Shown: one piece after another, positions 12,001 to 24,220 of the stretch
How positions within the stretch are numbered: position 1 is the first letter of the stretch
Layout of the letters: every line of letters begins with the position of its first letter
Origin: Physcomitrium patens
Taxonomy: Eukaryota > Streptophyta > Bryopsida > Funariales > Funariaceae
Direction of reading: 5' to 3'
Assembly (NCBI RefSeq): GCF_000002425.4
Contig: NC_037271.1
Coordinates: forward strand, 2,065,543-2,129,542
DNA length: 64,000 nucleotides
Notes under the pieces: generated by a model
Told to the model about the DNA's origin: nothing
Database searches by the model: none
Seen by the model: the letters and a program-made list of their open reading frames with translations, nothing else
Translations under genes and position numbers: made by a program

Positions 12001-14175
12001 ATTCTTCATTTCAAAACTGTCGGTAATTATAGACAATCAGGCCACAACACCAAGCTTGGCACACTTAGCTCTAATTTGTGTAATGATTGTTACTACTCAG
12101 CAAGCAAACATTAGCGATAGTTGACTTATATAAATACATAGATAGAGATTATTTTTGAAAAAAAATAAAAACTAATTTAGGAGAAATATGAAGGAGTGTA
12201 CTAGTTGTGTATGATCCTGCCTCAAGAATTGTAGGACATTGGAGATAAAGCCAATTGTCAAGCAAAGGAGCAAACAAGACAATATTATTGGAAAATTAAG
12301 CCCTTAGTTAACATTGAAATATTTTTATTATTGTCTCTTTTGTGGGTTCTGGAGAAGAATTTTTTTAATAAGATTGTAAATTATATGTTAGGTTTTTTTC
12401 TAATCTAATTGCAAATAAGACCAACCTTAGGTTGATGTTAAATAGGAGTCTTGTTGACCTTACACTTTCAATAGCAAGAACGTTGTTTAATTTCAATTTG
12501 GTCAATTCATCTTCTATCAATGTAAACTAATATTATAGAAACAATACAATTGACTTATGTAATATTGACACAACATAAAAATATATATATTTTTAAAATA
12601 TAAAAAATAAATAAAAATATCATTGATGGAGTTTTTATAGTGCAAAATAAAATAACATTAAATATTAATATTTGATAAAATCCATTTTCAATCACTCTTA
12701 ATGACTATAAAACTTCTTAAAAAATATTTAAGATCAAATTTTGGATCTCAATAAGTTAGATACTTCAAAAATATGATTTTTTAAAAAAATTCTCAGATAA
12801 TGCATAATCTTCCTTTATTCTCTCACTTGTAAAAAGATATTAGCCATTTCACCAACATTTAGCTTTAGAAAAAATCAAGATTTCTATCTAGATATTTTTA
12901 TTATTCTACTTTAATTAATATTAAGTATTTATTTATTATATGTATTTTTTATAAATAAAAAGATTAAATTTAAACTAAACATATTAAAATATTCTTTAAA
13001 AATGATAAAATGATTAAATTTTGTAATAGATATGCTTAAGGTCTTAAACTAGCATTCTAATTAATTACAAGTTTTAATTACCAATTATTAGGTGAATAAT
13101 TAGTTAAAATTAAATATATTTTTTTCTATTAGAGCATATTTAAAAAATATATATATAGTCATAAATAAAAAATTATCAAACCAAAATATTTAAACAACTA
13201 CTTTTGTTGAAACTCAATTTTTCTTAAATGTAAAATAAGATGTTAGAGTACTTCATATATATCTACATATCCATATATATAATTTGAAATTATATTCAAA
13301 TAGATTTTATTAGAAATAAAAGAAATAAGTAACATCTATAGCAATTTTTTTTTAGAATATTATTAAAAAAAGATTATGAATAAGGTATTTTTTAGTACCA
13401 TACGAATTTTCAATCTTTAAAATAATACTAATTAATGAAATCTAAAAAATAATATTAGAAGGATTAAATACAAATTAAAAAATTATATTATAATTTAGAA
13501 TCTAAGGTTTCTTCTACAATGAAGATGCATATAAGTTTGCAAATAAGTGTGAGCTAAAAACTAACAAAAGAAGATTAACCACTGGCCATAATCAAAACAC
13601 TAGATTGAAAGTATGCTTTGCTTTAAGAAGTTGAAATTAAATACTTAACAATGAGTAAGACAAGAAACCTTCATTACTATATTGTTTCTTATATAAAGAA
13701 TCTTTGAAGAAAAATAAAATAATAAAGCTTATGATACATAAGTAAGGTGATATTTATTTCAAATTTTAGGATACCTTTTAAATACTCACAAGCTAATACT
13801 ACATGATTACATGGTCATTTTAAAGTTTGGTGAAAATCAAAAATTATTGATCATCCTAGATTTAGATTGTTTTCTGTATTTTTAAGGCATTATTTGGTAA
13901 AAATAGGAAACGAGGTTTTTATGCTTCATATTCTAAAAATTGATGGCATAAAACATTAATTTTTTTAGTAATAAAATTTTCACATAAAGAATGTTTAAGA
14001 TTTTTTTTTCATAAAAAAACCAAAACATAAGATTTAAACCAAGGTACTCAATAACACATCAAACTAAGTAAAATATTTTGAATCACAACATTGAAGAATC
14101 AATGACTTAAAAGAAATATAAAATTCATAAGACATGTATGTATATATATGTAATTAAAAATCAATCTAAATATAC

Positions 14176-14226
<51 letters not shown>

Positions 14227-15031
14227 TCATAAAAATAAAGTAGATGAATTAATCAAGAGATATGATTTAAAAATAAGAGGTTAAAAGAAATTAAATTAAA
14301 TTTTAAAATCTCTTGAACATGTACAACATTCAAATTATATTAAACAAAAAAGAGTAAATTTTTAATTCTAAAAATATTTAAAAAAATATACATATTTTTT
14401 TAAAACTATCTTTAAAAGCCAAGTTTTGTAAGTAAAATTTAAATTCAATTTTGTAATTTTATAAAAAAAATATCCATAATATCTCTTTTAAAAATATATG
14501 AAATAAATTTATTATAGATAATAGTAATAATTTAATCATCTTCAAAATCATCATAAATAAATTTAGAATTAAAAATAAATAATTACAAGATGATAAACCA
14601 TCTAGTTGTTATAATATTAGTGCTAAAAAGAAACAAGAAGGAACAAGATTGTGAAAGTCACTAAAGTCCAAATTTTACTTGGTATACTATTTCCAACTAT
14701 GTTAAGGACTAAAACAACTAAAAAACAACTTACAACATAGATTTTAGGTTCTATCTTCTCTAGAATAATTCTAGCTTGACAAAAAAAAGAAATATAAAGA
14801 TTTAAACTTTAATTAAATCAATAATAATATATAATATTGAGGTGGTATGTATGGATCTTGATATATGTTTTAGCAACATTAATTTATATAAGGTTATCTT
14901 ATAAGATAATTTTAATATAAGGTTATCCTAAAATTCTTTATATCATAGATAATGTTTTAGAAAAAATATTTTAAAAGAATATAAACTTAGTTTTTTACTT
15001 AATAAAATAATATTTATTTAAAAGTAAATCT

Positions 15032-15084
<53 letters not shown>

Positions 15085-15332
15085 GTGTCTATTTGTGATT
15101 TTTAATTTATATAAGACTCTTTGTATTATTTTGGATGTAAGTTTTAAATAAACTTTATTAATAATGTACTTTTGGGAATTTTTAAAAATAATTTGATAGC
15201 ATAAATTTGGATTTACTAAAAAATTATCCATATCAAATTATAAAATTTTTGCTACAATCACAACAACTTATTCTTGTTAATTTTTCAATTATTTCTTGTT
15301 AAAATGAAACTCACTTTCTATGCAATTAACAA

Positions 15333-15371
<39 letters not shown>

Positions 15372-15480
15372 TATAGAAATATCATCCAATTTCTTTATAT
15401 ATATTTATATATATTAACCAATTTCTTTATTGGAATAATAAAAAATAAAAATATATGTTGAGTAGGTGGTGTGTTGTGTT
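12000..15480. other. Very AT-rich spacer with microsatellites
   Basis: No gene is seen. Simple repeats include (TA)n at about 14176-14220, (TA)n then (GT)n at about 15033-15078, and (TA)n at about 15337-15366. The frames here are short and made of low-complexity codons. Confidence 0.7.
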
Positions 15481-16500
15481 GAAAAGAGCAAAAATTAAGA
15501 CATGTGATGGATGGGTGATTGTGGTGAAAATAGCAATCCCTTATATATACTCTACTCCAAAGTTACACCGTTGATCCAACAATGCATACATACACATCCA
15601 TATTTACGCATTTATTTATTCATGTATATACATGTTTTTGAGGAAAACGGCCACTCTGCACCATCCGTTATAAACAGGTCCGTCTTGTTATCTGTGAATG
15701 CAAACGAGCACATCGAGCAGCGTCCTTCCAAACCATATGAACCCGTCGTGCTCCCACAAACAGTTCAAGTTCTTCAAGCCAAACTTGATGAAACAGCTAC
15801 ACAAGTTCGATGTAATTGTCTACACCAAATTAAGCCATGAATTGATCATGCAATGAATGAAATGCCCCAAACTGAGCCCAGAAATTAACTCAAAGCATTC
15901 AGCACACCCTTTCGAGATCGGTCAGCATTTGAACGTGAGTACCAAGACCAGCCACACAAGATTCTCAACAAATGCGAGGGCATGTTTCAAACACACTGCT
16001 CACGGAACTGCCTGAAGAGCAATCACAACGCGAAGCAGCCTTTAAATTGACATGAATCTAAGGCAGTTATAAGTAAGGTACCAGAAGCCGATGCTGAGCT
16101 AGTGCTATGGAGAAACTAGCTAGATCCCTTCAATTGCGATAACTATCACAGCCACAAACTTGTTCGAAATTGTCAAATGATGTAGGCAGTGCTTGCATCA
16201 ATCTGCAACGCAATGCACAACTTCAGCTTCTAGGGATTAATCTTCATGCAGCAAGACTATAAACGTTGTAGTAAACAGGACCCAGCTGCAGATTCTGAAC
16301 AAATTAGTGAGGATGTTTGTAGGTGTTGCAGTATTCCTTGTGATGAACAAAACCACAAAAATCAAACACTGAACCAAACTTTGAAATGTTTGTAGGCTCG
16401 ATTGTAAGCATTTTGGATATTCTCCTCTTCATGATGCTTGTACACGTTGTGTCACTGTAAATAATTAACATAATTTTTTTTCTCTGATTGTAAAGTTGTA
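15480..16500. other. Low-copy stretch, no recognised gene
   Basis: GC is higher than in the flanks. An open frame at 15511-15840 (+, 109 codons) ends in a Gln- and Thr-rich stretch (VLQAKLDETATQVRC) but matches no family I know. It may be part of a small gene, a non-coding transcript or chance. Confidence 0.25.
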
Positions 16501-17550
16501 CTCATTATTTTGAACAATTCATATGAATGAGTACCACAATTCATGTACGAGTTTTTTTTGAGGCTTTGAACGTGCAATGGCTTGTAATTGAAAACTTACT
16601 TGAACTTTTTTTTTTAAAAAAAAAAGAAATAAAAGAATGGAATTGTATGTATGTATGTATGTATGTATGTGTGTATGTGTATGTATTATTTTATTACAAA
16701 TCCTGTGAACAACTAGATCAAAAGAAAAAGGAAAAAGAAAGAAAGAAGACAGCATCATTATGTGGAAGAATCATTATTAATATAAACAAATGTGATCAAT
16801 TACAAAATTAAAAAACTTCGAAGCATGTGCGTTGCAAAATGGAGATATCACCAACGACAGATACACATGCTATAAAGCAATATTATCAGGGAACCTTGGA
16901 AAAATGTGAGAACTTATCCTTACCTTAAGCAAGTTTACAAAACTATTTTTATAATGCAATCGTTACGAGTAAAATTTGTTAAGTTGCTACAAAAAAAATA
17001 GAGTAATAACACCATTAATAAAAATGTCATTTTTTCAGAAGGAATAGTTTGAAAAGATGTATCATGGGTTTGGGAGTTTGGACTGAGAAGAGATTAACTA
17101 CCCAAACCCAATTGCAGAACTAAAGTATTCCGCCTTCATGTAACATTCAGAGGCAATACAAGTGAATCCATAGGAACGAAGCGGTGTCGGTGGCACCAAG
17201 CAAGCAAGCAAAGGCGCCGTGAAATCACGCCGAGGACGAGGAGGAGGAACACACAATGAGAGAGCGAGATTACGAAGCGGCAATCGGAGGGTGTGTTTGA
17301 GCACTACCGAGTTTATTGTTCAATTCCCATACAACGTTATACACTATACGCACACACAATACCACACGACCATCGAACAGTTAGTTCCCAGTCTTCCGCA
17401 CGCTCCCTCTCACAGAAAGTCTTCAGCCCGTTCTAGAAAGCGGCCGCAGGATGGATTTGCCGCATCCACACATTTTGCAACCTGCCAATCGAAACTAGTT
17501 ACATCTACGCTCTGTGTCTGTATGCTTATCAGTGCGCATGATGGTATCAT

Positions 17551-18028
17551 CTATTCCTTGGCGCAGGTTCCGGCAGCGCAGTCGCAGTTGTCGCACTTGC
17601 CCCCGTTCTCCTTTGCGCAGGTTCCTGTCATGCAGTAGCCACATTCAGATCCATCACCCCGACGCTCCAGGGATTTTGAGTTCAAGCTAACTAGTCCAAT
17701 TCGTGCACATTGCAAGGCACATGGTTCATTTCTTAGGGCTTTTTACGTGCGCATGGAGGTTGCGATGAGACCGTATTTGGCATTTTGCCAAAAGTTTTCA
17801 TATCACCCCAGAGAATGGTTGGGTCATTCCAGATCATCATGTTCCTGTGATTCAGCCTAATGTTGACTGGTAGCGATTCATGTTAAGAGAAGAACAGAAA
17901 GGAATAGCAAGGTTTTGCAAAGTAGAACCTGCGGCGCAGTCACAGTTGCCGCACTTGCCGCCATTCTCCTTGGCGCAGGTACCTGCTGCACAGTCGCAGT
18001 TGCCGCACTTTCCGGTGTCCTTGGCCAT
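17551..18028 (-). CDS. Metallothionein-like Cys-rich protein, copy A (2 exons, 57 aa)
   Basis: Exon 1 is 17929-18028 and exon 2 is 17551-17624, with a phase-1 GT-AG intron of 304 bp. The 57-residue product starts MAKDTGKCGNCDC and consists of three repeats of a K-C-x-N-C-D-C-A-A-G-T-C-A-K-E module, with 12 cysteines in all. Clustered Cys, no aromatic residues and tiny size fit a plant or bryophyte metallothionein, which chelates Zn, Cu or Cd in the cytosol; the metal is not deducible. The third module has KCDNCDC in place of KCGNCDC. The start ATG has an AACAATGG context. A 5' UTR intron is plausible (donor near 18211, acceptor near 18052). The plus-strand copy at 21213 has its intron at the same codon and phase, so the two are duplicates. 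Function is inferred from composition alone. Confidence 0.85.
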
Positions 18029-20962
18029 TGTTTAACTTCGGCGTTAAGTGTCTGAAACTGCGAGTCAACAGCGAGACACACAACAGTTTTAGAGCGGATC
18101 CTCATCAGAGCTGAATGGAACGCTCGAGTTTTTTTACACTTTCAAAATGACCTTGAACTCGGAATTAACGTGAGATGGCGTTCGCTCGTGTTCGAAGTGC
18201 GAAACCATACCTGAGTGTCGCTGAAAGATCGAAATGAAAGGATAAACAGCTGCGAAGCCACAAAATTTTAACTTCATTAGAACAAAGAATCTGATGCAAT
18301 TCAATACTGCGTGACGCTTTCATAGCTTGAAGAAAACTCCCAACAATCAAAAATCCACTTGGTGTAAGTCTCACTCTCATCCAAAAGAACCGCTTCAAAC
18401 TTATCAAGAACATCCATCTGTGGGAACTTCACCTAATGCTAGTGTATGCCTAAATGTCGTAATGTCACGGACATCAAAATGCATAGACTTGCAGACACAG
18501 CGTGTGGACTGAGAGCACCATCTCACCTAAGTTAAGCGATGCTCGAGAAGTCAAAAAAGCCTTCTTGCTTCTAGCATTAAATACTAAAGCTCCAGCTTGA
18601 ACCAAGACTCGAAGAACCTGCGTCGATCCTTCAGCCTGTGAAGCTACCTTAATTTGCGCCTCCTCAGTGTGTGGTACTTCCTCTGTGGTCCATTGTAGTG
18701 ACCATGGTAGAATTATGCGTCAACGCAGTTACCCGTCAACACACGCTACTAATTTACCATCGGCCACGGAACAGAGTGGTGAAGATGAAACACCATTCTA
18801 ACCTACATGAATACAAAAATTTAATCTCAACTTAATTTTTAAATAACGGTCAGCACTCGGCTCCTATTTCTTTTGACACGAAAAGTTTAATTCTCTTCGT
18901 AGTGATCCACACAGGCACTTGGAAGAAGATAATCTCTCAAATCGGTATATCCCCAATACCCGAGATTCTAATCATGTCTGTAGCGATGGGCCCTCATTCT
19001 TGTGGTTTGGTGGAACCTACAACTTGACGGAAGCTGATGCGCAATTCTCCAACGATTTTTAAAATAAAGGAATTCAGATGAACTTTCAATAATGATTTTT
19101 CTTAGGCAGACGCGCCTGAAGACGCTTTCCTTGAATTGCACGCATTCTCAAATTGAGAATATCACTCTTTCTGGTCCCAGGGCGCGCATCTGGAACACTA
19201 CTCCACCATACGGGGTGCCTTGCTTTACCCCAAGATCAGTGGAACAACAAGATCGTGACCGGAAACTGCCATCGTTTGCATTGATTCAATGCGTAAGATC
19301 ACCGTCTTGTACGATTATCAAATAAGGATCTTTGCAGAGTGGCGTGCGCAACACTCAGAAGTGATCAGTGTGAAAGTAGCGATTGCTCAATGGCCTCATA
19401 TCGGGAGCTTGTCCTTGTCCCACCTCCCTGTCTCGATCAACATTTTTCCTCTCAAAGCAACTTGTCCTCATTTCCGACTTCCGGGACGTGCAGTTACCTA
19501 TAAAATATTATTTCGATGGGTCAGAGTAGCTAGAAAGCTGTAATTGGTAGTATTCCTCTGAGACAGAAGTGAAAAAATTGTATGGGATGTGTTGGAAACG
19601 GATGTAAGGATTTCCACGAAGTGTTTCCACCGAGCCAGTACACACTGACAGAGGGATTCTGGAAAATGGCCTGTACCAGGGATGGAAAGGAATCATCTTG
19701 ATCTAAAAAGGTGTAAATTTAGAATGAAAATGCTAATTTTCTGGCATGTTATCCAGAGTATGGAGATAGGTATCAACCGTCTCGGTTGTTCCACCCCTTC
19801 AAAAATCATTCTTAAACATGAAGATTCTTTTGATAGAAGACGACAGGCGGTGGAGGGTTCCAGGAAAGGTCTTTTGCCTCTGATTGAAGAAGTTTCGTAA
19901 ACTCTGGAATATTTATAGCAGGTTGTGGTATGTTAATCGGATGATGATCGATAGATTATCAATAGGATTTTTGAGGTTAATATGAACTCCAACGTGATGC
20001 ATTCTGGCGATTTCCAGATTCTTCATTCTAATTTGTGTAGGCTACATCCAACACTAGGAGATGTGATTAAGTCTTCAGTTGTCAAGAGACTCATCACCAT
20101 AGAAATAGACTAACAAAAGATCAGAAAAATTGAACTTTTTCCAAAGTCATCTTCTTTCACCGTGGGTCATACTACTAAAACACCATCTTTCTTGGCATCC
20201 CACACAAATTATACTGAATACTTTATTCTCGCAAGGGTGCATGCTGACAAATCCACCATTTTTTCTTAAAGGGCTTGTTAAGGTAGAATTAAAAAGCAGC
20301 TTAGAAAATTTGTCCTCCACCGCCTCTCCCAATCCAACCCCCCCCCCCCCCCCCCTCCCCCCTCGAAGGCAGTGCTCAAAATTCTTGTGAACCATTCACA
20401 GTCGCGCTGCCACCAACGTTTCATTCAAGACGCATGCATCGCAGTGTCCAAAGAATTCACCGATCGTGTGGTGATGCAAACACTTTTCCCAACGCAGGCC
20501 CCAGCTCATGGATACTCCCAATGAAAAAGAATAAACAGACTTTGGGGGTTTGTGATGTTACTTGTAGTAGAGGATAGTATGCGAATCTATACTGTACAAT
20601 GGGGGTAACGTGTGCTGAGCGTGTGCTCCAATGGACCAGGTATGCAAAAATCTGCTACCGTGTCCCAATCGCTAGACTGCAGGCCCTATGCACGGAGAAA
20701 AGGTTGCATTGTTGCGTCAGTTGTACCAATCAGTGGGGCTCACTCCAGGAGCGCAATTTGTGGGGACTTGAGATGATTCCCGGCAGCTGATAGCACAGAT
20801 CCTACCAGCGAACAGGGTGCTGCTTTATTTTGGACTACATAAGGTGAGGAGGGAGAAGGGTTCTGCGTCAGTCGATCATCAAGCTTGCTTCTAGCGCCTT
20901 CTACTGCTCACTCTCGCTTTACAGTGGTGAGGTTCTGCTCTCTCGCCCGACGTTGCTACTGC
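18029..20962. other. Spacer between the divergent metallothionein-like genes
   Basis: About 3 kb of non-AT-rich DNA separates the two starts and should contain both promoters. Open frames are under 90 codons and lack domains. It has a run of 17 or so C near 20339-20356. No shared promoter motif could be established by eye. Confidence 0.5.
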
Positions 20963-20963
20963 T

Positions 20964-21183
20964 GTGAGTGTGCATTGGTTCCTATTTTTGTGGCTTAAGG
21001 CATTGAATTCATCACTAAGTGTAGTCATGGTTGGTTACCTTCCGGGTCCTCTCTCTATGTCTTGCCAAGACAAACTGATGGAGCGAGACCTATCAGATTT
21101 TAAGATTCTAAACTTCTTTCAGAAAGCTGTGTTGTCATGTGTATTGTTACATCAATTAATTTTGTCATGTTTATGAATTGCAG
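20964..21183 (+). other. Probable 5' UTR intron of metallothionein-like copy B
   Basis: A strong donor context (GCT|GTGAGT) at 20964 and an acceptor (GAATTGCAG) at 21175-21183 bracket 220 bp, ending 29 bp before the start codon. The pyrimidine content before the acceptor is moderate. No transcript is available to confirm it. Confidence 0.4.
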
Positions 21184-21212
21184 CTTGAAACACTACACAC
21201 CGACCCATTACA

Positions 21213-21625
21213 ATGGCCAAGGAGAACGGCGGAAAGTGCGGCAACTGCGACTGCGCAGCGGGCACCTGCGCCAAGGAGAATGGCGGCAAGTGCGGCAACT
21301 GCGATTGCGCCGCAGGTTCTACTTCACAACCCTTAATCCGTCACGACAGTCCTCATCAGACAGGCATAGGCTAAGCGCGTCAACTAGAGAACACAACCAT
21401 ATTCCTCGTCATATCTTGCTTTTCCGCTCACTATAATGGCGCAAACCAAAAGGTCGTCCTTGCATGATTTGCCGGCTTTTTTTGAACATATTACCATGCA
21501 TGCCGCGTGAAATTGTCGCTGACTGTGGCTATGGTGGAGTTGACCCGTCAGGAACCTGCGCGAAGGAGAATGGAGGCAAGTGCGGCAACTGCGACTGCGC
21601 TGCTGGAACTTGTGCCAAGGAATAG
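21213..21625 (+). CDS. Metallothionein-like Cys-rich protein, copy B (2 exons, 58 aa)
   Basis: Exon 1 is 21213-21315 and exon 2 is 21552-21625, with a phase-1 GT-AG intron of 236 bp. The 58-residue product is three almost exact copies of an 18-residue module, each with KCGNCDC followed by GTC, for 12 cysteines in total. The start is ACAATGG. Family and role as for copy A: a probable metal-binding metallothionein. The intron interrupts the Gly codon of module two, exactly as in copy A, and both introns open with GTTCTACTT, so the pair arose by duplication and now lies head to head. An AATAAA at 21864-21869 may be the poly(A) signal. Confidence 0.88.
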
Positions 21626-21863
21626 ACTATCACCAAACATGATCGATAGATCAGGAGTGTAGACAAAAAAATATATATCTAAAAAAGAAAAGAAAAAAAG
21701 GTCCATGTACCACTTACATGAATCTGTATGTATTGTGAGACTTATATTCGCAGTTGCCGCACCATGGATTGGATTAGAAAGGCTAGCTGCGACGGGGGTG
21801 TGAGCAAAAAACGGAGAAGTGTAGTTGCAATTTAAGAAAAATTTGTATCGCGTGTGTTCATTG

Positions 21864-21869
21864 AATAAA
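21864..21869 (+). promoter_or_regulatory. Candidate poly(A) signal AATAAA
   Basis: AATAAA lies about 240 bp after the stop of the plus-strand metallothionein-like gene. Plant poly(A) signals are loose, so this is suggestive only. Confidence 0.3.
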
Positions 21870-22475
21870 ACCAGAGTGTGCTCCGGCACACACCTCCTTC
21901 TTTGGACCCACTGATCCCCACCACTCACGTACATCTCCCAGCGGCCCCACACTCTGATTCTCCCGTACTAGCGACGAATCCCACATCTGACCCATCTCGC
22001 AGCGACTCTGCTGCAGCCATCGCATCGTCCACAGAACTATCTACACTGGATCTGTCGATGCCAGTTTATTTGATCTTCTTTTGCATCTTCTAGTGCATCA
22101 TTCAAACCTGATTCTACGCTTCTACGCGTCGGACACGTCGATCGCTAAAAGGCTAGTTTCTAGACATGATACTAGACGCTCCCATGAGTTGTGATCAACG
22201 AATCCCGGTGTCTTTGCCTTCGAAACCTCGACATTCCCAACCATCGGCATCATTCGCTACCCGATGGCTTTGTCTGAATTTTGTGTGTCGAGTGCGATTC
22301 GGCGCCGATTTCACGGAGGTGCCGCATTTGCGCTCATTGAACAATCTCTGCTTCCCGGTCTGAGTTTTTGTGAATTCATGGTGGTGAATTCCGCACTGTG
22401 CCTATGGCTACTTCTAAAGTTGCTTCTCACTAGCATTCAACAATAGACAATGAACCAGTTAACATAACATGTTTA

Positions 22476-22601
22476 GGGGAATGCTAAATAGACCCATGCT
22501 CAATAATATGATATGTGGTTGGTTTTTATTGGTTGCAGATCCAATCTAGAGGCCATTTTATGGGTGGATAAATTTAGTACTTGGCATATTTAACATTCCT
22601 C
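22476..22601. mobile_element. MITE-like element, 126 bp, with TA duplication
   Basis: The left end GGGGAATGCTAAATA is matched inverted at the right end (ATTTAACATTCCTC) with about two mismatches over the first 14 bp. A TA dinucleotide flanks both ends (22474-22475 and 22602-22603). Small size, terminal inverted repeats and a TA target duplication fit a Tc1/mariner-type MITE. There is no coding capacity. Confidence 0.65.
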
Positions 22602-23080
22602 TATATTTATATCATTATGTACATGTATGTATGTACCATTTCTGTGTGTATTGGAGTTCATGGTTAAACCATGTATGTGTAGCCGTCCATTGCCACCAAC
22701 ATAATCATAAGGAAAACTAAGCTATCATTGGAAGGCAAAGACACTGGGATTGTAGACAAAATATTGCTTTTAAACTTGGCTAAATATATATTACAAATAT
22801 TTTGAAAAGGGAGTAATATGGTAGATACAAAAACAAAAAACAAAAAACAAAACAAAACAAAACAATAAAAAAAATAATAATAAGTAAAGATTTGGCATTA
22901 AAATTTTCAAGAAGAAATATTTATTTATAAATCACAGTAAAAATTTATGTAGTTGGTAGATTCTACTTTCAAAACTTAGATCCTTGGATATTAATTTATA
23001 GTAATAATTTTGATAAGAGTTACATTAAAAAAAGAGACATTTTAATTAATTTTAGGGCAAAACAAACAACATAAACATAT

Positions 23081-23114
<34 letters not shown>

Positions 23115-23244
23115 GCTTGTGAGCCTCAAGACTAGTTGTAAATATTGATGATCTAATGTGCACTAATATGTTTTATTTTCGTTTATGTAATTTATATACA
23201 AAATTTATTTAGTTAACAATTTAAATCTCAAATTAGATTTTATT

Positions 23245-23248
<4 letters not shown>

Positions 23249-23279
<31 letters not shown>

Positions 23280-23950
23280 GATTTGGTATTCTGTTTTTAA
23301 AAATATAAAAATATTTTTCTTACAACTATATGTGTTCTATTCCATTTAAATAATTATATATGTATTTAAAGATTTAATTTCTTCAAATAAAATTTAAATA
23401 GTTTAAAAATAAAAATTTACTAAATGGTAGATTTAGTTTAGTATGAGTAACATTTTTGATCCAAAATAAATTATTATATGCATAATCAATTATTTAAAAT
23501 ACTGTTAATTTTATAAAAATATATGATAAAAAAAATATAATATTATAATAATATGCCTTATTATTACAAAATAAAAATAATACTAGTATTATAATAACTT
23601 TGTGTTAATAATAATAAGTAAAAAAACCTTTTTGATAACTCATATTTCAAGAAGATTGATCTAAATACTTGCATGTTGTTTATTATAGCCAAAAAGCTTA
23701 TTCATAGTAACTTTCTTTTCAACATCTTCATTTACAAGACATTAATATAAATATGAATTTTTTATTTTTTAATTCAGTACTAATTTTCTAAATATATACA
23801 TAGAATAATATCAACAATGTAAAATCTACTTAATCTATGGTCATGATGCTAATAACATGTACTATAGATAATATTATTAACAAAATTGGTGAAGACTCTT
23901 AAAGTTAGACTTTTATAAATAATATTATTTCTATACCACATTTAAAAGAA

Positions 23951-23986
<36 letters not shown>

Positions 23987-24184
23987 TTCTTTTAAATGTG
24001 CTATTCTATAATCAATTTGTTCTTTGATAATAAAAAAATTATAGCAAGAAATGACACTCTAATATCACATGTTTAGAAGCCCATTTTTCAAAACTTTAAG
24101 TGGAGGTGTGCTAATCAATATATTTTGTAGATGGGAGCAACATTTACAAATATGCCAAGAATAATTTGCTAAGAATACCAAATC

Positions 24185-24216
<32 letters not shown>
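23249..24216. repeat. About 968-bp segment bounded by a 43-bp inverted repeat
   Basis: The left arm (23249-23291) is a 29-A run followed by TCGATTTGGTATTC. The right arm (24173-24216) is GAATACCAAATCGA followed by 30 T, its reverse complement. Similarity continues weakly outward (TATTTAT on each outer side). It could be a non-autonomous element or two poly(A)-tailed insertions in opposite orientation. No coding sequence is seen inside. Confidence 0.65.
23937..24000. repeat. Palindrome with 15-bp arms around (AT)n
   Basis: The arm CACATTTAAAAGAAA at 23937-23951 pairs exactly with 23986-24000, with an AT microsatellite between. It can form a cruciform or hairpin. Confidence 0.8.

Positions 24217-24220
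<4 letters not shown>

Noticed and set aside
15055-15231. His/Thr- and Ile/Tyr-rich 66-codon frame
   Set aside because: Its start-distal end is a translated (GT)n/(TA)n microsatellite.
16519-16811. Overlapping frames of 79 and 94 codons on both strands
   Set aside because: Driven by the (ATGT)n repeat near 16645-16685 and homopolymers; no domain.
20130-20395. Pro-rich or Gly-rich frames on both strands
   Set aside because: Their Pro and Gly runs come from the poly-C tract at about 20339-20356.
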